From assembly GCA_004292795.1 (NCBI GenBank), contig RDXI01000003.1:1-36546 (forward strand): DNA of 36,546 nucleotides, written 5' to 3'. Each line of letters begins with the position of its first letter. The first letter of the stretch is position 1. Both the position numbers and the translations under genes were made by a program. This DNA comes from Bacteroidota bacterium (GTDB taxonomy: Bacteria > Bacteroidota > Bacteroidia > Cytophagales > Microscillaceae). Below the pieces are notes generated by a model, which saw nothing but the letters and a program-made list of their open reading frames with translations, was not told the origin of the DNA and searched no databases. Shown here one piece after another: positions 23,343 through 31,207 of the stretch.

Positions 23343-24368
23343 TCAACCCAAAAAAGGCTTCATTGCCAAAGGAGGCAAGACATGATGCACTGCCCCGCGC
23401 TTGATAGCCTCGCGTGGCATACCAAACACCACACAAGAAGCCTCGTCTTGGGCTATCGTGAGGCTACCCGCTTCGTATAGTTGCTCCATACCTTGCGCCC
23501 CATCACTGCCCATACCTGTTAGCAAAATGCCTGTAGCTTTATTTTGGTAAATACGCGCCACCGAACCAAAAAGCGCGTCAATCGAAGGCGCGTTGTACGC
23601 CGAAAAAATGTCTTGTGTGTAAGCAAAAAAGACTTCATTCTTGCCTACTTCCTTTTGCAAAACCATATTGCCATCAGCAGGCAAGAGATAAATATGTCTT
23701 GCCTCTACTGTAATGCCCTCCACCGCCACCAAAATAGGCAAGTGCAAGGTTTCTTGCAATCGTTTGGCGAAAGATTGTGCAAAAGCGGGCGGAATGTGCT
23801 GTGCTATCACAATGGGCGTGATGAAGTGGGCAGGCAAGAGGCTTAGCAAGTATTCTATCACACTTGTTCCGCCTGTTGATGCCCCTATCACTACGATTTG
23901 CGTAGGCGAGTTGCGAGTCGGTAGGGGAGTAGGCGAGGTAAAAGAAGCATTTTTTCGCTCCTTCGAAGTGATTTCCTTAAGCTTTTGTACTAAATTTCCC
24001 GCTTGTTCGCGCATTTTGGAATTGAGCATACCCGCAGGTTTCAGCATAAAATCTATCGCGCCTGCTTGCATTGCCTCCCAAATACTTTCCGAATTTTCGG
24101 GGTTTTGCGCAGTCAGTAGCAGGATAGGGCAGGGGCAGTGCGTCATAATTTGGCGCGTAGCATACACGCCATCGAAGTCGGGCATTATCAAATCCAACAA
24201 CACCGCATCAGGTTTTTGCGCTTGAGTGATTTGCCACGCCTCTTCGCCATTCGAGGCTGTTCCCACAATCTCGATGCTCGCCTCCGAAGCCAGCATATCG
24301 CACAGAAGCAAGCGCATAAAAGCCGAGTCATCAGCCAACACTACCCTAATCTTGTCTGCCTCAACCAT
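23343..24368 (-). CDS. cheB: Chemotaxis response regulator protein-glutamate methylesterase CheB
   Basis: 341 residues. The receiver domain (about 6-125) has acidic pocket D13/D14, phosphoacceptor D59 (LLDLIMPD) and K110 (MLKPAG). A linker of about 30 residues follows. The methylesterase domain has catalytic S164 (GASTGGT), H191 (QHIPP) and D289 (GMGSDGA). It demethylates or deamidates chemoreceptor glutamates when phosphorylated. The first 8 bp (ATGGTTGA) overlap the stop of the upstream sensor gene, so both are made together. No cheR, cheA, cheW or receptor gene is in the window. Confidence 0.95.
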   Translation of the reverse strand: MVEADKIRVVLADDSAFMRLLLCDMLASEASIEIVGTASNGEEAWQITQAQKPDAVLLDLIMPDFDGVYATRQIMTHCPCPILLLTAQNPENSESIWEAMQAGAIDFMLKPAGMLNSKMREQAGNLVQKLKEITSKERKNASFTSPTPLPTRNSPTQIVVIGASTGGTSVIEYLLSLLPAHFITPIVIAQHIPPAFAQSFAKRLQETLHLPILVAVEGITVEARHIYLLPADGNMVLQKEVGKNEVFFAYTQDIFSAYNAPSIDALFGSVARIYQNKATGILLTGMGSDGAQGMEQLYEAGSLTIAQDEASCVVFGMPREAIKRGAVHHVLPPLAMKPFLG

Positions 24369-26409
24369 TTTTCAGTTCTTGAATAATGCGGTCTCTTTCT
24401 TTCAACTGTTCTTGGAGTTCGGTTTGTAGGCGTTGCAAACGGCTCGATGCCTTCGCTTCTACTTCGCGGATACGGTTCACCACATCTCGCTTGCTCATTT
24501 GTAGCTCTTTGAGTTGTTCGTGGATTTGGCGTTCTTGCTCCTTTTGTTTGGTAATTTCATAGCCAATAGAAGAGATTTTGAGTATCTTTCCATCTTTGTT
24601 GAAAAGCGGATAAATCACTTCGTACATCCAGAATTTTTGCCCTGTCTTGTTGAAGCGTACAAACTCGCCTGACAAAATATTGCCCTGCAAGATACTTTGC
24701 CAATCAGTCAAAACTTTGGTGTCATTGGCACGCATACCAAGCAACATACTAAAGTGTTGGTTCATCAATTCGCTCAAATGATAGCCCGACAAATTCAACA
24801 AGTTTTCGTTCACACGAATAAAGTTGCCACGCATATCGAAGTCCATCATCATAAACACCGAGTCTAAGGCTTGCAACTGACGCTCCATTTCATACGAATT
24901 GCGTGCCATGAGTTCTTGCGCAGTAGTAACCTCTTCCAAACTTTGGCGCGTTTCTTCTTCTTGTTCTTGCAAACGAAGCGCGAGGGCTTGCGACTCATCA
25001 AGAAGGCGTTTTGTTTCTTCATCTATTTGAATACGCACAATCGTAGCCGCGATACTGTCCGCTATCCTTTGCATAAATTCTATCTGTCGGTGTTCGAAAG
25101 TTTGTAAATGCGCAAACTCCAAAACGCCTACTACAGTGCCGTCTGTGATAAGAGGCACGACCAAAATGCTTTTAGGTTGCGCCCCGCCCAAGCCCGAACT
25201 AATCTCGGCATAGTCGTATGGAATATCTGTGATATGCACAATGTCTTTCTCGCGCCACACACGCCCCACGAGTCCCTCGCCTATTTCTACTTCTTTGATG
25301 ATGTACTTTTGGCGCGAGAAGGCATAACTTGCCCGCATTTCCATCATGTTTTTGTGGGCATTGTAGGCAAAAACTCCGCCCTGCGTAACTTCGCCATACC
25401 TCACAAGTTCCGCTATCAATATTTCATAAAAATCTACATCTCGGTTTCGCTCCCGCAAAATCTCGCCCATCAACGCAAAGCCTTCGTTGAACCAGTTTCT
25501 TTCGTTGGTTTCTTCTACAATTTGTTTCAAGCTAAGGCGCATTTTGGTAACCTCATTGCCTATTGCTCCCTTGCCACCAAAAGGGCGTATTTCTGTGTCA
25601 AACTTACCCGAACCTACTTCAATCGCCAAACCCTTCAAACGTGTGAACACACCGTTGAGTTTTTCGGTAGTTTCAGCTATAGGCATCAACTCTACAATTT
25701 TGGTGGGTGTAATTTTAGGAAAGTTTCCTTGTGTGAAGTCTTGCAAATAGGTATTCAGGCGGTTTATGTTTCCTATCATACGATTGTAGATAAGCACAAT
25801 ACTCAAACTACCAATCAACATAATGGCTAATACTAAGGCAAAAACAGTATAAAAAATCCAATCGCGCATTTGGTTCAGGGCATTGCTACCGCTCTGAAAC
25901 GTAACTTCCTTATCCAAAAACAAGGCGTTGATGCTTTTTTGTACGCGCTCCACCTGCACGTCAAACTCTCGTTCTGCCTTTGCAAGAGTAGTTTCTTTCG
26001 TTAGTCCTTTGCGCCAATAGGCTTCCAGCGTGCTTATTTGTTCGCGCATATCGTTCACTTTGTCAATCAGGCGTGCATCTTGGATAGCATATATCAAATT
26101 TTTCAAAGAGTCTTGATAAGGGAAAATGCGCTCTTTCCAAATGCCCTCCGCCACCATTTTCGTAGCCTCGCGCTTGAAGAGCCAATATTGTGCATTGACA
26201 TACGCCAATTTATGCACCTCGCCTGCCAACTGCAAGGAGTACGATTGCGCCACTCTTGTACGAAACAAGCCATCTTGCGTAATTTTACGCAGTTGCACGA
26301 TTTCCAACGAGAGTGTTACCAACCCTGCTACGGTTAGAATCCCTAAAAATATATACAATCGCCATATTCGCCCCAATATGGAACGTCTGTCTAAGCTGAA
26401 AATGCGCAT
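24361..26409 (-). CDS. Membrane sensor with HAMP, GAF and PAS domains and no kinase domain
   Basis: 682 residues. TM1 about 14-35, a roughly 145-residue periplasmic helical sensor, TM2 about 184-208, then two HAMP-like units (about 208-262 and 262-300, the second with EVGSGKF). GAF is about 320-460, a coiled coil about 462-515, PAS about 515-630 (VNENLLNLSGYHLSEL), and a second coiled coil ends the protein. There is no histidine-kinase, GGDEF, cyclase or MCP signalling domain. Its stop overlaps the cheB start by 8 bp, so CheB or a partner bound to the final coiled coil is the likely output. The leader is a G-free tandem repeat shared with the end of the upstream hydrolase gene. Confidence 0.88.
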   Translation of the reverse strand: MRIFSLDRRSILGRIWRLYIFLGILTVAGLVTLSLEIVQLRKITQDGLFRTRVAQSYSLQLAGEVHKLAYVNAQYWLFKREATKMVAEGIWKERIFPYQDSLKNLIYAIQDARLIDKVNDMREQISTLEAYWRKGLTKETTLAKAEREFDVQVERVQKSINALFLDKEVTFQSGSNALNQMRDWIFYTVFALVLAIMLIGSLSIVLIYNRMIGNINRLNTYLQDFTQGNFPKITPTKIVELMPIAETTEKLNGVFTRLKGLAIEVGSGKFDTEIRPFGGKGAIGNEVTKMRLSLKQIVEETNERNWFNEGFALMGEILRERNRDVDFYEILIAELVRYGEVTQGGVFAYNAHKNMMEMRASYAFSRQKYIIKEVEIGEGLVGRVWREKDIVHITDIPYDYAEISSGLGGAQPKSILVVPLITDGTVVGVLEFAHLQTFEHRQIEFMQRIADSIAATIVRIQIDEETKRLLDESQALALRLQEQEEETRQSLEEVTTAQELMARNSYEMERQLQALDSVFMMMDFDMRGNFIRVNENLLNLSGYHLSELMNQHFSMLLGMRANDTKVLTDWQSILQGNILSGEFVRFNKTGQKFWMYEVIYPLFNKDGKILKISSIGYEITKQKEQERQIHEQLKELQMSKRDVVNRIREVEAKASSRLQRLQTELQEQLKERDRIIQELKNG

Positions 26410-26410
26410 C

Positions 26411-26493
26411 TATGAGTGAATGAGTGAATGAGTGAATGAGTGAAGGGTTAGTTTGTTGTATGGTTAGTTTGTTGTATGGTTAGTTTGTTGTTT
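26411..26493 (-). repeat. G-free tandem leader of the sensor gene (8-bp and 16-bp units)
   Basis: Plus strand: four copies of GAGTGAAT-type 8-mers (26414-26444), then GGTTAGTTTGTTGTAT twice (26447-26462, 26463-26478) and a partial third copy (26479-26490). No C for 83 nt. The partial third unit contains the stop codon and last codons of the metallo-hydrolase gene. Confidence 0.8.
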
Positions 26494-27133
26494 CGTATTT
26501 CATGAAGGGGTTGTTTTTCTTTTCGTAGCCTATGGTCGTGGGTTCAAAATGCCCTGGATATACGACCAAATCATCAGGCAAGGTAAACATTTTTTGTTTG
26601 ATGCTTTGTATCAGGTCTTGGTGATTGCAATAGGGAAAATCTGTTCTGCCTATTGCGCCCCTGAAAAGCACATCACCGCTTATTATCCAATTATCTTTCC
26701 TATTCAAAAAACCTACATGACCAGGCGCGTGTCCGGGCAAAAACAACACTTCGAGAGCCGTATCGCCCAACATTATCGTATCGCCTTCTTTCAAAAACTC
26801 GTCTATCGTAGAGGGAATGTATCGTTTTATGCCGTACATTTGCGCTACCATTGGCACACTTTGCAGGATTACCTGTTCGTTGGCGTGGCAGGCAAGTTGT
26901 ACCTTATAAGTATCCTTTACAAATTGGTTGCCAAAAACGTGGTCTATATGACAATGCGTGTTCAAAAGACGTGTTACGTGCAAATTATTTGACTCTATGT
27001 ATGCCTTGAGCATATTTTCTTCTGCCAAAGAATTGCAACCTGGGTCTATGATGAAAGCCTCGCCTGCTTCGTTGTGTATGATGTAGGTATTTTCTTCAAA
27101 GTCGCTGAAAACAAAGGTATGTATAGAAATCAT
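26480..27133 (-). CDS. Metallo-beta-lactamase-fold hydrolase (glyoxalase II-like)
   Basis: 217 residues. Metal ligands THCHIDH (H60, H62, D64, H65), H139 in LPGHAPGH, D154 in ISGDVLF and H195 in YPGH are all present, with GRTDFPYC as in the YcbL/GloB-like group. A thioester hydrolase acting on S-lactoyl-thiol or similar is the usual role; it is shorter than true GloB and lacks its C-terminal helical domain. Cytoplasmic. The last codons (ETTN and stop) lie in the 16-bp repeat that continues into the next gene's leader. Confidence 0.9.
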   Translation of the reverse strand: MISIHTFVFSDFEENTYIIHNEAGEAFIIDPGCNSLAEENMLKAYIESNNLHVTRLLNTHCHIDHVFGNQFVKDTYKVQLACHANEQVILQSVPMVAQMYGIKRYIPSTIDEFLKEGDTIMLGDTALEVLFLPGHAPGHVGFLNRKDNWIISGDVLFRGAIGRTDFPYCNHQDLIQSIKQKMFTLPDDLVVYPGHFEPTTIGYEKKNNPFMKYETTN

Positions 27134-27227
27134 AGAGGGGTTGAAGGGTGGAAAGGTAGAAGGGTTGAGGGGTAGAGGGGTTGAAAGGTAGAAGGGTAGA
27201 GGGGTTGAAAGGTAGAAAGATATAATT
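27134..27227 (-). repeat. G-free tandem leader of the metallo-hydrolase gene
   Basis: Plus strand: degenerate repeats of GGTAGAGGGGTTGAAA and GGTAGAAG, with no C for 94 nt next to the start codon. The mRNA strand is CU-rich (CTACCTTTCAACCCCTCT) without G. Confidence 0.75.
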
Positions 27228-27274
27228 CACTCATTCACATACTCACTCATTCACCCATTCACTCAACAAAATTA
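27220..27274 (+). repeat. G-free tandem leader of the FAD oxidoreductase gene
   Basis: Plus (sense) strand: repeats of TCACTCATTCAC-like words, with no G for 55 nt, ending 23 nt before the ATG at 27298 (11 nt before the GTG at 27286). It is divergent from the preceding leader, so each gene has the G-free side on its own mRNA. Confidence 0.75.
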
Positions 27275-27297
27275 GTGTAAACAACGTGAAAAAACAA

Positions 27298-28305
27298 ATG
27301 ATAGGAACGGACTTTTTGATAGTGGGGCAAGGAATAGCGGGAACGTGCCTCGCTCATGCACTTTTGCAACGTGGCGCGAAAGTTATGGTCGTGGACTTGC
27401 CTACCCAAAACGCCTCTTCAGTAGTAGCAGGAGGCATTTGCAACCCCATCACAGGCAAGCATCTTTCGCTGACTTGGGAAGCGGAAAATATTTTCAGCAT
27501 ACTCGCGCCTTTTTATGAAAGTTTGGAAAAATTATTGGGCAAACAATTCTTTTTTCCTTTGCCATTCTACAGGCGGTTTCATACCATAGAAGCCCAAAAC
27601 CAACTCGCGGTACGCCTTGCTAACCCCGATTTTGCCAAATTCGTAGAGGAAGTAAACGACAACCGTTATCAGTATTGGATAGACACGCCCCTGAACGGCT
27701 GGCAGACTCGCCTGTCGGGGTATGTGCAGGTAGGCGAGCTTTTGGGCGCGTTTCGAGCTTGCCTACAGGGGCAGGCGAGTTTCCGAGAACAACGCTTTGA
27801 TTACAAAGCCTTGCAAATCACCGAAGAAAAAATCACATGGCACGACATCGAGGCGCGGAAAATTGTTTTTTGTGAAGGCTTGCACGCTCAAGAAAACCCG
27901 TTTTTTCCTAACCTGCCCTTCACACCCAACAAAGGCGAATGGATACGCATACGAATCGAAGAACCGCATACTTGCCCCGCTATCCTGAAACAAGGCATTT
28001 TTTTCTTGTCTTTGGGCAAGGGTGTTTATCAAGTGGGCGCGACTTATCATCAAACGTCTTTAGACACCGAAACAAGCGAAGCAGGCAAGGACGAACTCTT
28101 GACACAGTTGCGCGAATGGCTGAAAGTGCCGTTTGAGGTCATAGAACAGCGTGCAGGCATACGTCCCGCCACACGCAACCGCAGACCAATTGTGGGCTTG
28201 CACGAACAACATAAAAACGTGGCTATTTTGAATGGCTTAGGCTCAAAGGGTGTTTCACTCGCGCCTTTCTTGGCTACCCAATTAGCCGAAACGCTTTTGG
28301 GCTAA
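27298..28305 (+). CDS. FAD-dependent oxidoreductase (DAO family)
   Basis: 335 residues from the ATG at 27298, preceded by an A-rich stretch; a GTG at 27286 would add MKKQ and cannot be excluded. DFLIVGQGIAGTCLA at 5-19 is the dinucleotide-binding GxGxxG, followed by VMVVD (end of strand 2) and the DAO signature SSVVAGGICNPITGK. Near the C-terminus AGIRPATRNRRPIVG and LNGLGSKGVSLAP are the second FAD-binding motifs. It should oxidise a small amine or amino acid, but the substrate is unknown. A soluble protein with no obvious operon partner. Confidence 0.88.
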   Translation: MIGTDFLIVGQGIAGTCLAHALLQRGAKVMVVDLPTQNASSVVAGGICNPITGKHLSLTWEAENIFSILAPFYESLEKLLGKQFFFPLPFYRRFHTIEAQNQLAVRLANPDFAKFVEEVNDNRYQYWIDTPLNGWQTRLSGYVQVGELLGAFRACLQGQASFREQRFDYKALQITEEKITWHDIEARKIVFCEGLHAQENPFFPNLPFTPNKGEWIRIRIEEPHTCPAILKQGIFFLSLGKGVYQVGATYHQTSLDTETSEAGKDELLTQLREWLKVPFEVIEQRAGIRPATRNRRPIVGLHEQHKNVAILNGLGSKGVSLAPFLATQLAETLLG

Positions 28306-28346
28306 ATTGGATAGGCAACTACACCATAAATATTTTTTTGGGGAAT

Positions 28347-28377
28347 TTTGTGTAATTTAAAAAACACGCTATATTTA
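28347..28377 (+). promoter_or_regulatory. Probable promoter of the TerB-like gene
   Basis: TTTG at 28347-28350, 19 bp, then TATATTTA at 28370-28377 (last base A instead of G). The leader is about 30 nt. Confidence 0.5.
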
Positions 28378-28413
28378 CGCACAATCTACCCATGTATTCA
28401 AAATAATACGATT

Positions 28414-29109
28414 ATGCCCGTAAGAATAGTAAAAGATGATGCGAATGAAGAAGTTTTAAGCGACTACTTCAACTTTGACAACCCACAGGAAACTCAATCC
28501 AACGATTCACAAGATAATAGTTGGGGAGGAGGTGGCTCTCACAACAATTCAAGCGGAGGCAATGCCTTGTTTTCCTTTTTGGGAAGTATGGCGGTGCAGG
28601 CTTGCGTGAATTATGCCTTCAATGCTCTTTGGGGAGGCAGTAGCAAAAAAAATGTATCACATTCTTCTACGCCTCAAAGTCGTATGAACTACCAAGAGGC
28701 AGACGATATGCTACAGCAACGGTTGGCTTCTGCCGAGCTTTGCGTGAGTATGTGGGCGCACACTACTTTGTCTGATGGCAAAATGCAACAAGCCGAAAGA
28801 GAGGCAGTCGACGAACTCATCACGGATACAGTAAGCAAACTTTTCCCACAAGATATTGCTGACCAAACTATAGCGAGCAGTACCTTGCAGAAACGCCTTA
28901 GGTCGCCTTATAGCTACCAAGAAGTAGTGAGCCAAGCCGTTCATGACTATAACTTTGCCCTGAAACTCTATCAACAGGCTTGCCTACTGGTAGCCTCTGA
29001 CGAAAACCTCCAAGAAAAAGAAAACGTTTTTTTGGCGAATTTGGCGCAAGACCTTCGTATCCAAGATGATGATGTGTCGCAGGCAAGAAGCCACTACAAG
29101 TTGTTCTAA
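28414..29109 (+). CDS. TerB-like domain protein with conserved N-terminal tag
   Basis: 231 residues from the ATG at 28414. Residues 1-27 carry MPVRIVKDD...YFNFDNP, shared with the next gene. A Ser/Gly/Asn-rich linker follows (about 28-50), then a short hydrophobic helix (about 51-75). From about 95 is a helical TerB-type domain with two acidic sites, LSDGKMQQAERE and ASDENLQEKEN, typical of TerB metal-binding loops. TerB proteins sit at the membrane side of tellurite/stress response complexes. No terC/terD genes are here. The next gene starts 46 bp downstream. Function unknown. Confidence 0.75.
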   Translation: MPVRIVKDDANEEVLSDYFNFDNPQETQSNDSQDNSWGGGGSHNNSSGGNALFSFLGSMAVQACVNYAFNALWGGSSKKNVSHSSTPQSRMNYQEADDMLQQRLASAELCVSMWAHTTLSDGKMQQAEREAVDELITDTVSKLFPQDIADQTIASSTLQKRLRSPYSYQEVVSQAVHDYNFALKLYQQACLLVASDENLQEKENVFLANLAQDLRIQDDDVSQARSHYKLF

Positions 29110-29155
29110 GCAATCATTCCCTAATTTTATTTATTCACTTTTCACCCATTACGCC

Positions 29156-29326
29156 ATGCCTGTACGCATTGTAGAAGACGATGAAGACGAAATGTTGTCT
29201 AATGATGACAACTTCGACTTTGACAACCCAGACGCAGATGTCGAAGACGCTTATGATTCTGAGGAAGAGGAGTATGACTCTGAGGAAGAGGAGTACGATG
29301 AAGACTACGAAGAAGAAGAAGAATAG
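29156..29326 (+). CDS. Hyperacidic 56-residue protein sharing its N-terminal tag with the TerB-like protein
   Basis: ATG at 29156. The start MPVRIVEDDEDE...NFDFDNPD aligns with the upstream protein (MPVRIVKDDANE...YFNFDNPQ), which supports a real coding gene despite its size. The second half is Asp/Glu only, apart from Tyr and Ser, with DSEEEEY repeated twice (two 21-bp DNA units). It is likely disordered, possibly a cation- or protein-binding tail. A hairpin terminator follows, so it closes a two-gene unit. Function unknown. Confidence 0.7.
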   Translation: MPVRIVEDDEDEMLSNDDNFDFDNPDADVEDAYDSEEEEYDSEEEEYDEDYEEEEE

Positions 29327-29346
29327 ACATCTAACTTTCAAAAGAG

Positions 29347-29384
29347 GGGTAAATTTCAAAAGCCTTGAAATTTGCCCTTTGTTG
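29347..29384 (+). terminator. Terminator after the hyperacidic gene
   Basis: 13-bp stem GGGTAAATTTCAA / TTGAAATTTGCCC with one wobble and a 5-nt loop, then TTTGTTG. Confidence 0.7.
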
Positions 29385-29407
29385 TACCATTTTATCCTTG
29401 AACGATT

Positions 29408-30916
29408 ATGAACAAAAAAATACTCCTCTTACTTGGCATCGCGTCTGTCCTTGCCTACTGCTCGCCTAAGAAGAAACAAGAGGGCAACGAAACCAATAAC
29501 AACAACAATAATCAAGGCAAAACTTTCGCGCTTGCGCAAGGTTGCGACCTGAACCAAAAGGAATTTGACAAGGCAGAGGTTTTTGAGCCATTGGCAAAGA
29601 CATTGCCCGAAAACAAAACGGGACGCAAGGCTTCCCTGCTCAAGTACGCACCCAAGCGCATGAGCCAGGGTAGGCAAGGTTCGTGTACTTCGTGGGCGTG
29701 TGTCTATGCGACTACGACCATTTTGCACGCTTCGGCTACAGGCAAGAACCCCAACGACATAGCCTTCAGTCCCGCCTTCATTTACAACCAAATGACTCGC
29801 GGCAACTGCACAGGTACGAACATTGCGAAAGCATTGGATAAATTGGTAAATGAAGGCTCGGTGTCGCTCAATGATTTTCCTTATACCGACAAATCTTGCA
29901 ACACGCAACCCAACGCCCAACTGAAACAAAAAGCGGAAAAGTTCAAACTGCGTGGCTACAATCGCTTGACACTCAAGCACGACAACTACAAAATAGACAT
30001 GGAAGCCATCAAACAAAACCTTTCGCAAGGCGCACCCGTAGTGATTGGTATGGCAGTGGGCGGAACGTTCAACAGTGTAGGCAGTGGCGGACTTTGGGCA
30101 CCTACCAAACAAGACTATACCAACGTGAAGAAAAGCCTTGATGGGCATATCGTTGATGATGGCGGTGGCGGTTCGTTTGGCGGACACGCTATGTGCGTAG
30201 TGGGTTTTGATGATGACTACGAAGGCGGTGCTTTCCAAATTATGAACTCTTGGGGGGCAGATTGGGGAGCTGATGGGCTTTTCTGGATGCGCTACAAAGA
30301 TTTTGAATACTTTGTGAATACGTTTTATGGTGAGGCTTACGGCTTGTATCCTTTGGCAAAACAGAAAAGAGACAACAATAGCACTGATTTTCAATGCGCT
30401 ATCGGGCTTTTGGACAACCAAACCAAAAAATATTTTCCCTTCAAAGGCAAAGGTGGCAATGTGTTCGAAACTGAAGATGTCTTGCCTAAAGGCACAAAAT
30501 TCAAAATAGCTGTGAAGAACGAAGAGGAATGTTATGTGTATGTATTTGGGCAAGAAACAGACGGCAGTAGCTATGTGTTGTTCCCTTATACCGAAAAGCA
30601 CTCGCCTTTTATGGGCATTGTGGGAGCGCGTTTGTTCCCCAAAGACCATTCTTTGCAGTTGGACACCAAAGGCACGAAGGACGTAATGGCAGTTATTTTC
30701 ACGAGAGAGAAAATCAATTATAAAGCCTTGAACAAGAAAATAAGCGAAAGCAATGCTTCTACCTATCAAGCCAAAATAGCAGACGCTTTGGGCGATACAG
30801 CTATCAAACAAGCCAAACTCGAAGATGGCGAAAAGATAAGTTTTAGTGCCAAAAGCAGAGGCAAAAATGCGATGGCTATTGTCTTCGAAATCAAAAAGAA
30901 GAAAGCTAATCGTTAG
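29408..30916 (+). CDS. Papain-like (C1A) cysteine protease lipoprotein with C-terminal DUF4384-like domain
   Basis: 502 residues. A lipoprotein-type N-terminus ends in LAYC|SPKKK (Cys18; Tyr at -1 is unusual). An Asn-run linker follows (about 27-36). The peptidase domain (about 60-330) has oxyanion Q87 and catalytic C93 in SQGRQGSCTSWA, H260 in GGHAMCVVGFDDD and N280 in IMNSWG. The C-terminal part (about 345-500) has CYVYVFGQETDGSSYVLFP and DVMAVIFTREKI, as in DUF4384 domains. It is a predicted surface or periplasmic protease. Signal codons hold two adjacent YAGGCRAG motifs. It follows the TerB/acidic pair but behind a terminator, so co-expression is uncertain. Confidence 0.85.
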   Translation: MNKKILLLLGIASVLAYCSPKKKQEGNETNNNNNNQGKTFALAQGCDLNQKEFDKAEVFEPLAKTLPENKTGRKASLLKYAPKRMSQGRQGSCTSWACVYATTTILHASATGKNPNDIAFSPAFIYNQMTRGNCTGTNIAKALDKLVNEGSVSLNDFPYTDKSCNTQPNAQLKQKAEKFKLRGYNRLTLKHDNYKIDMEAIKQNLSQGAPVVIGMAVGGTFNSVGSGGLWAPTKQDYTNVKKSLDGHIVDDGGGGSFGGHAMCVVGFDDDYEGGAFQIMNSWGADWGADGLFWMRYKDFEYFVNTFYGEAYGLYPLAKQKRDNNSTDFQCAIGLLDNQTKKYFPFKGKGGNVFETEDVLPKGTKFKIAVKNEEECYVYVFGQETDGSSYVLFPYTEKHSPFMGIVGARLFPKDHSLQLDTKGTKDVMAVIFTREKINYKALNKKISESNASTYQAKIADALGDTAIKQAKLEDGEKISFSAKSRGKNAMAIVFEIKKKKANR

Positions 30917-30931
30917 GCTATAATCATCTAA

Positions 30932-31099
30932 TACTAAAATAACGATTAAATTGCGCAAAAAACATACTTTTCATAGCGTAGGGGGTGCAACCCCTACGCT
31001 ACGGATATTGCATTTTTCGCTCCGTAGGATAGGGTTTCAAACCCTATCCTATTGAGCATTGACTATATTTTCTATGCACTTTAAAATTTATTTTGGTAT
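30932..31099 (+). repeat. Hairpin element, copy 3 (conserved ends, two-hairpin core)
   Basis: Ends TACTAAAATAACGATTAAAT then TGCG, and GCACTTTAAAATTTATTTTG then GTAT, match copies 1 and 2 near 8.7 kb. The core has two different palindromes: TAGCGTAGGGG...CCCCTACGCTA (about 30976-31002) and TAGGATAGGGTTT...AAACCCTATCCTA (about 31024-31050). It fills most of the gap after the cysteine protease gene. Confidence 0.75.
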
Positions 31100-31105
31100 A
31101 AGTAC

Positions 31106-31139
31106 AAGAGGCTCGCTGTGTAGGCAAGCCTCTTTTTTT
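31106..31139 (+). terminator. Intrinsic terminator containing a GTAGGCAAG motif
   Basis: Stem AAGAGGCT / AAGCCTCT (about 7 bp) with a 13-nt loop that carries GTAGGC, followed by T7. It lies just after hairpin element copy 3. Confidence 0.7.
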
Positions 31140-31176
31140 GTAGTGAAACCTATACGAAACTTGCCTGAAAAGTAGT

Positions 31177-31203
31177 TATTTTTGAAACCAAGCACTATCT
31201 TTG
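31177..31203 (+). promoter_or_regulatory. Candidate -7 elements before the M23 peptidase gene
   Basis: Two TAnnTTTG matches: TATTTTTG (31177-31184) and TATCTTTG (31196-31203). The second ends 4 nt before the ATG at 31208, so its transcript would be leaderless. No good -33 element at 19 bp is seen for either. Confidence 0.4.
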
Positions 31204-31207
31204 CGCT

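Noticed and set aside
25108-25830. 240-codon plus-strand frame opposite the sensor gene
   Set aside because: Aromatic-rich shadow sequence; the sensor's GAF and HAMP motifs are on the other strand.
29429-30958. Open frame of 509 codons on the minus strand opposite the cysteine protease gene
   Set aside because: The plus strand has a lipoprotein signal, full catalytic motifs and normal codon use. The antisense frame has no recognisable domain and exists because stop codons are avoided by chance of composition.
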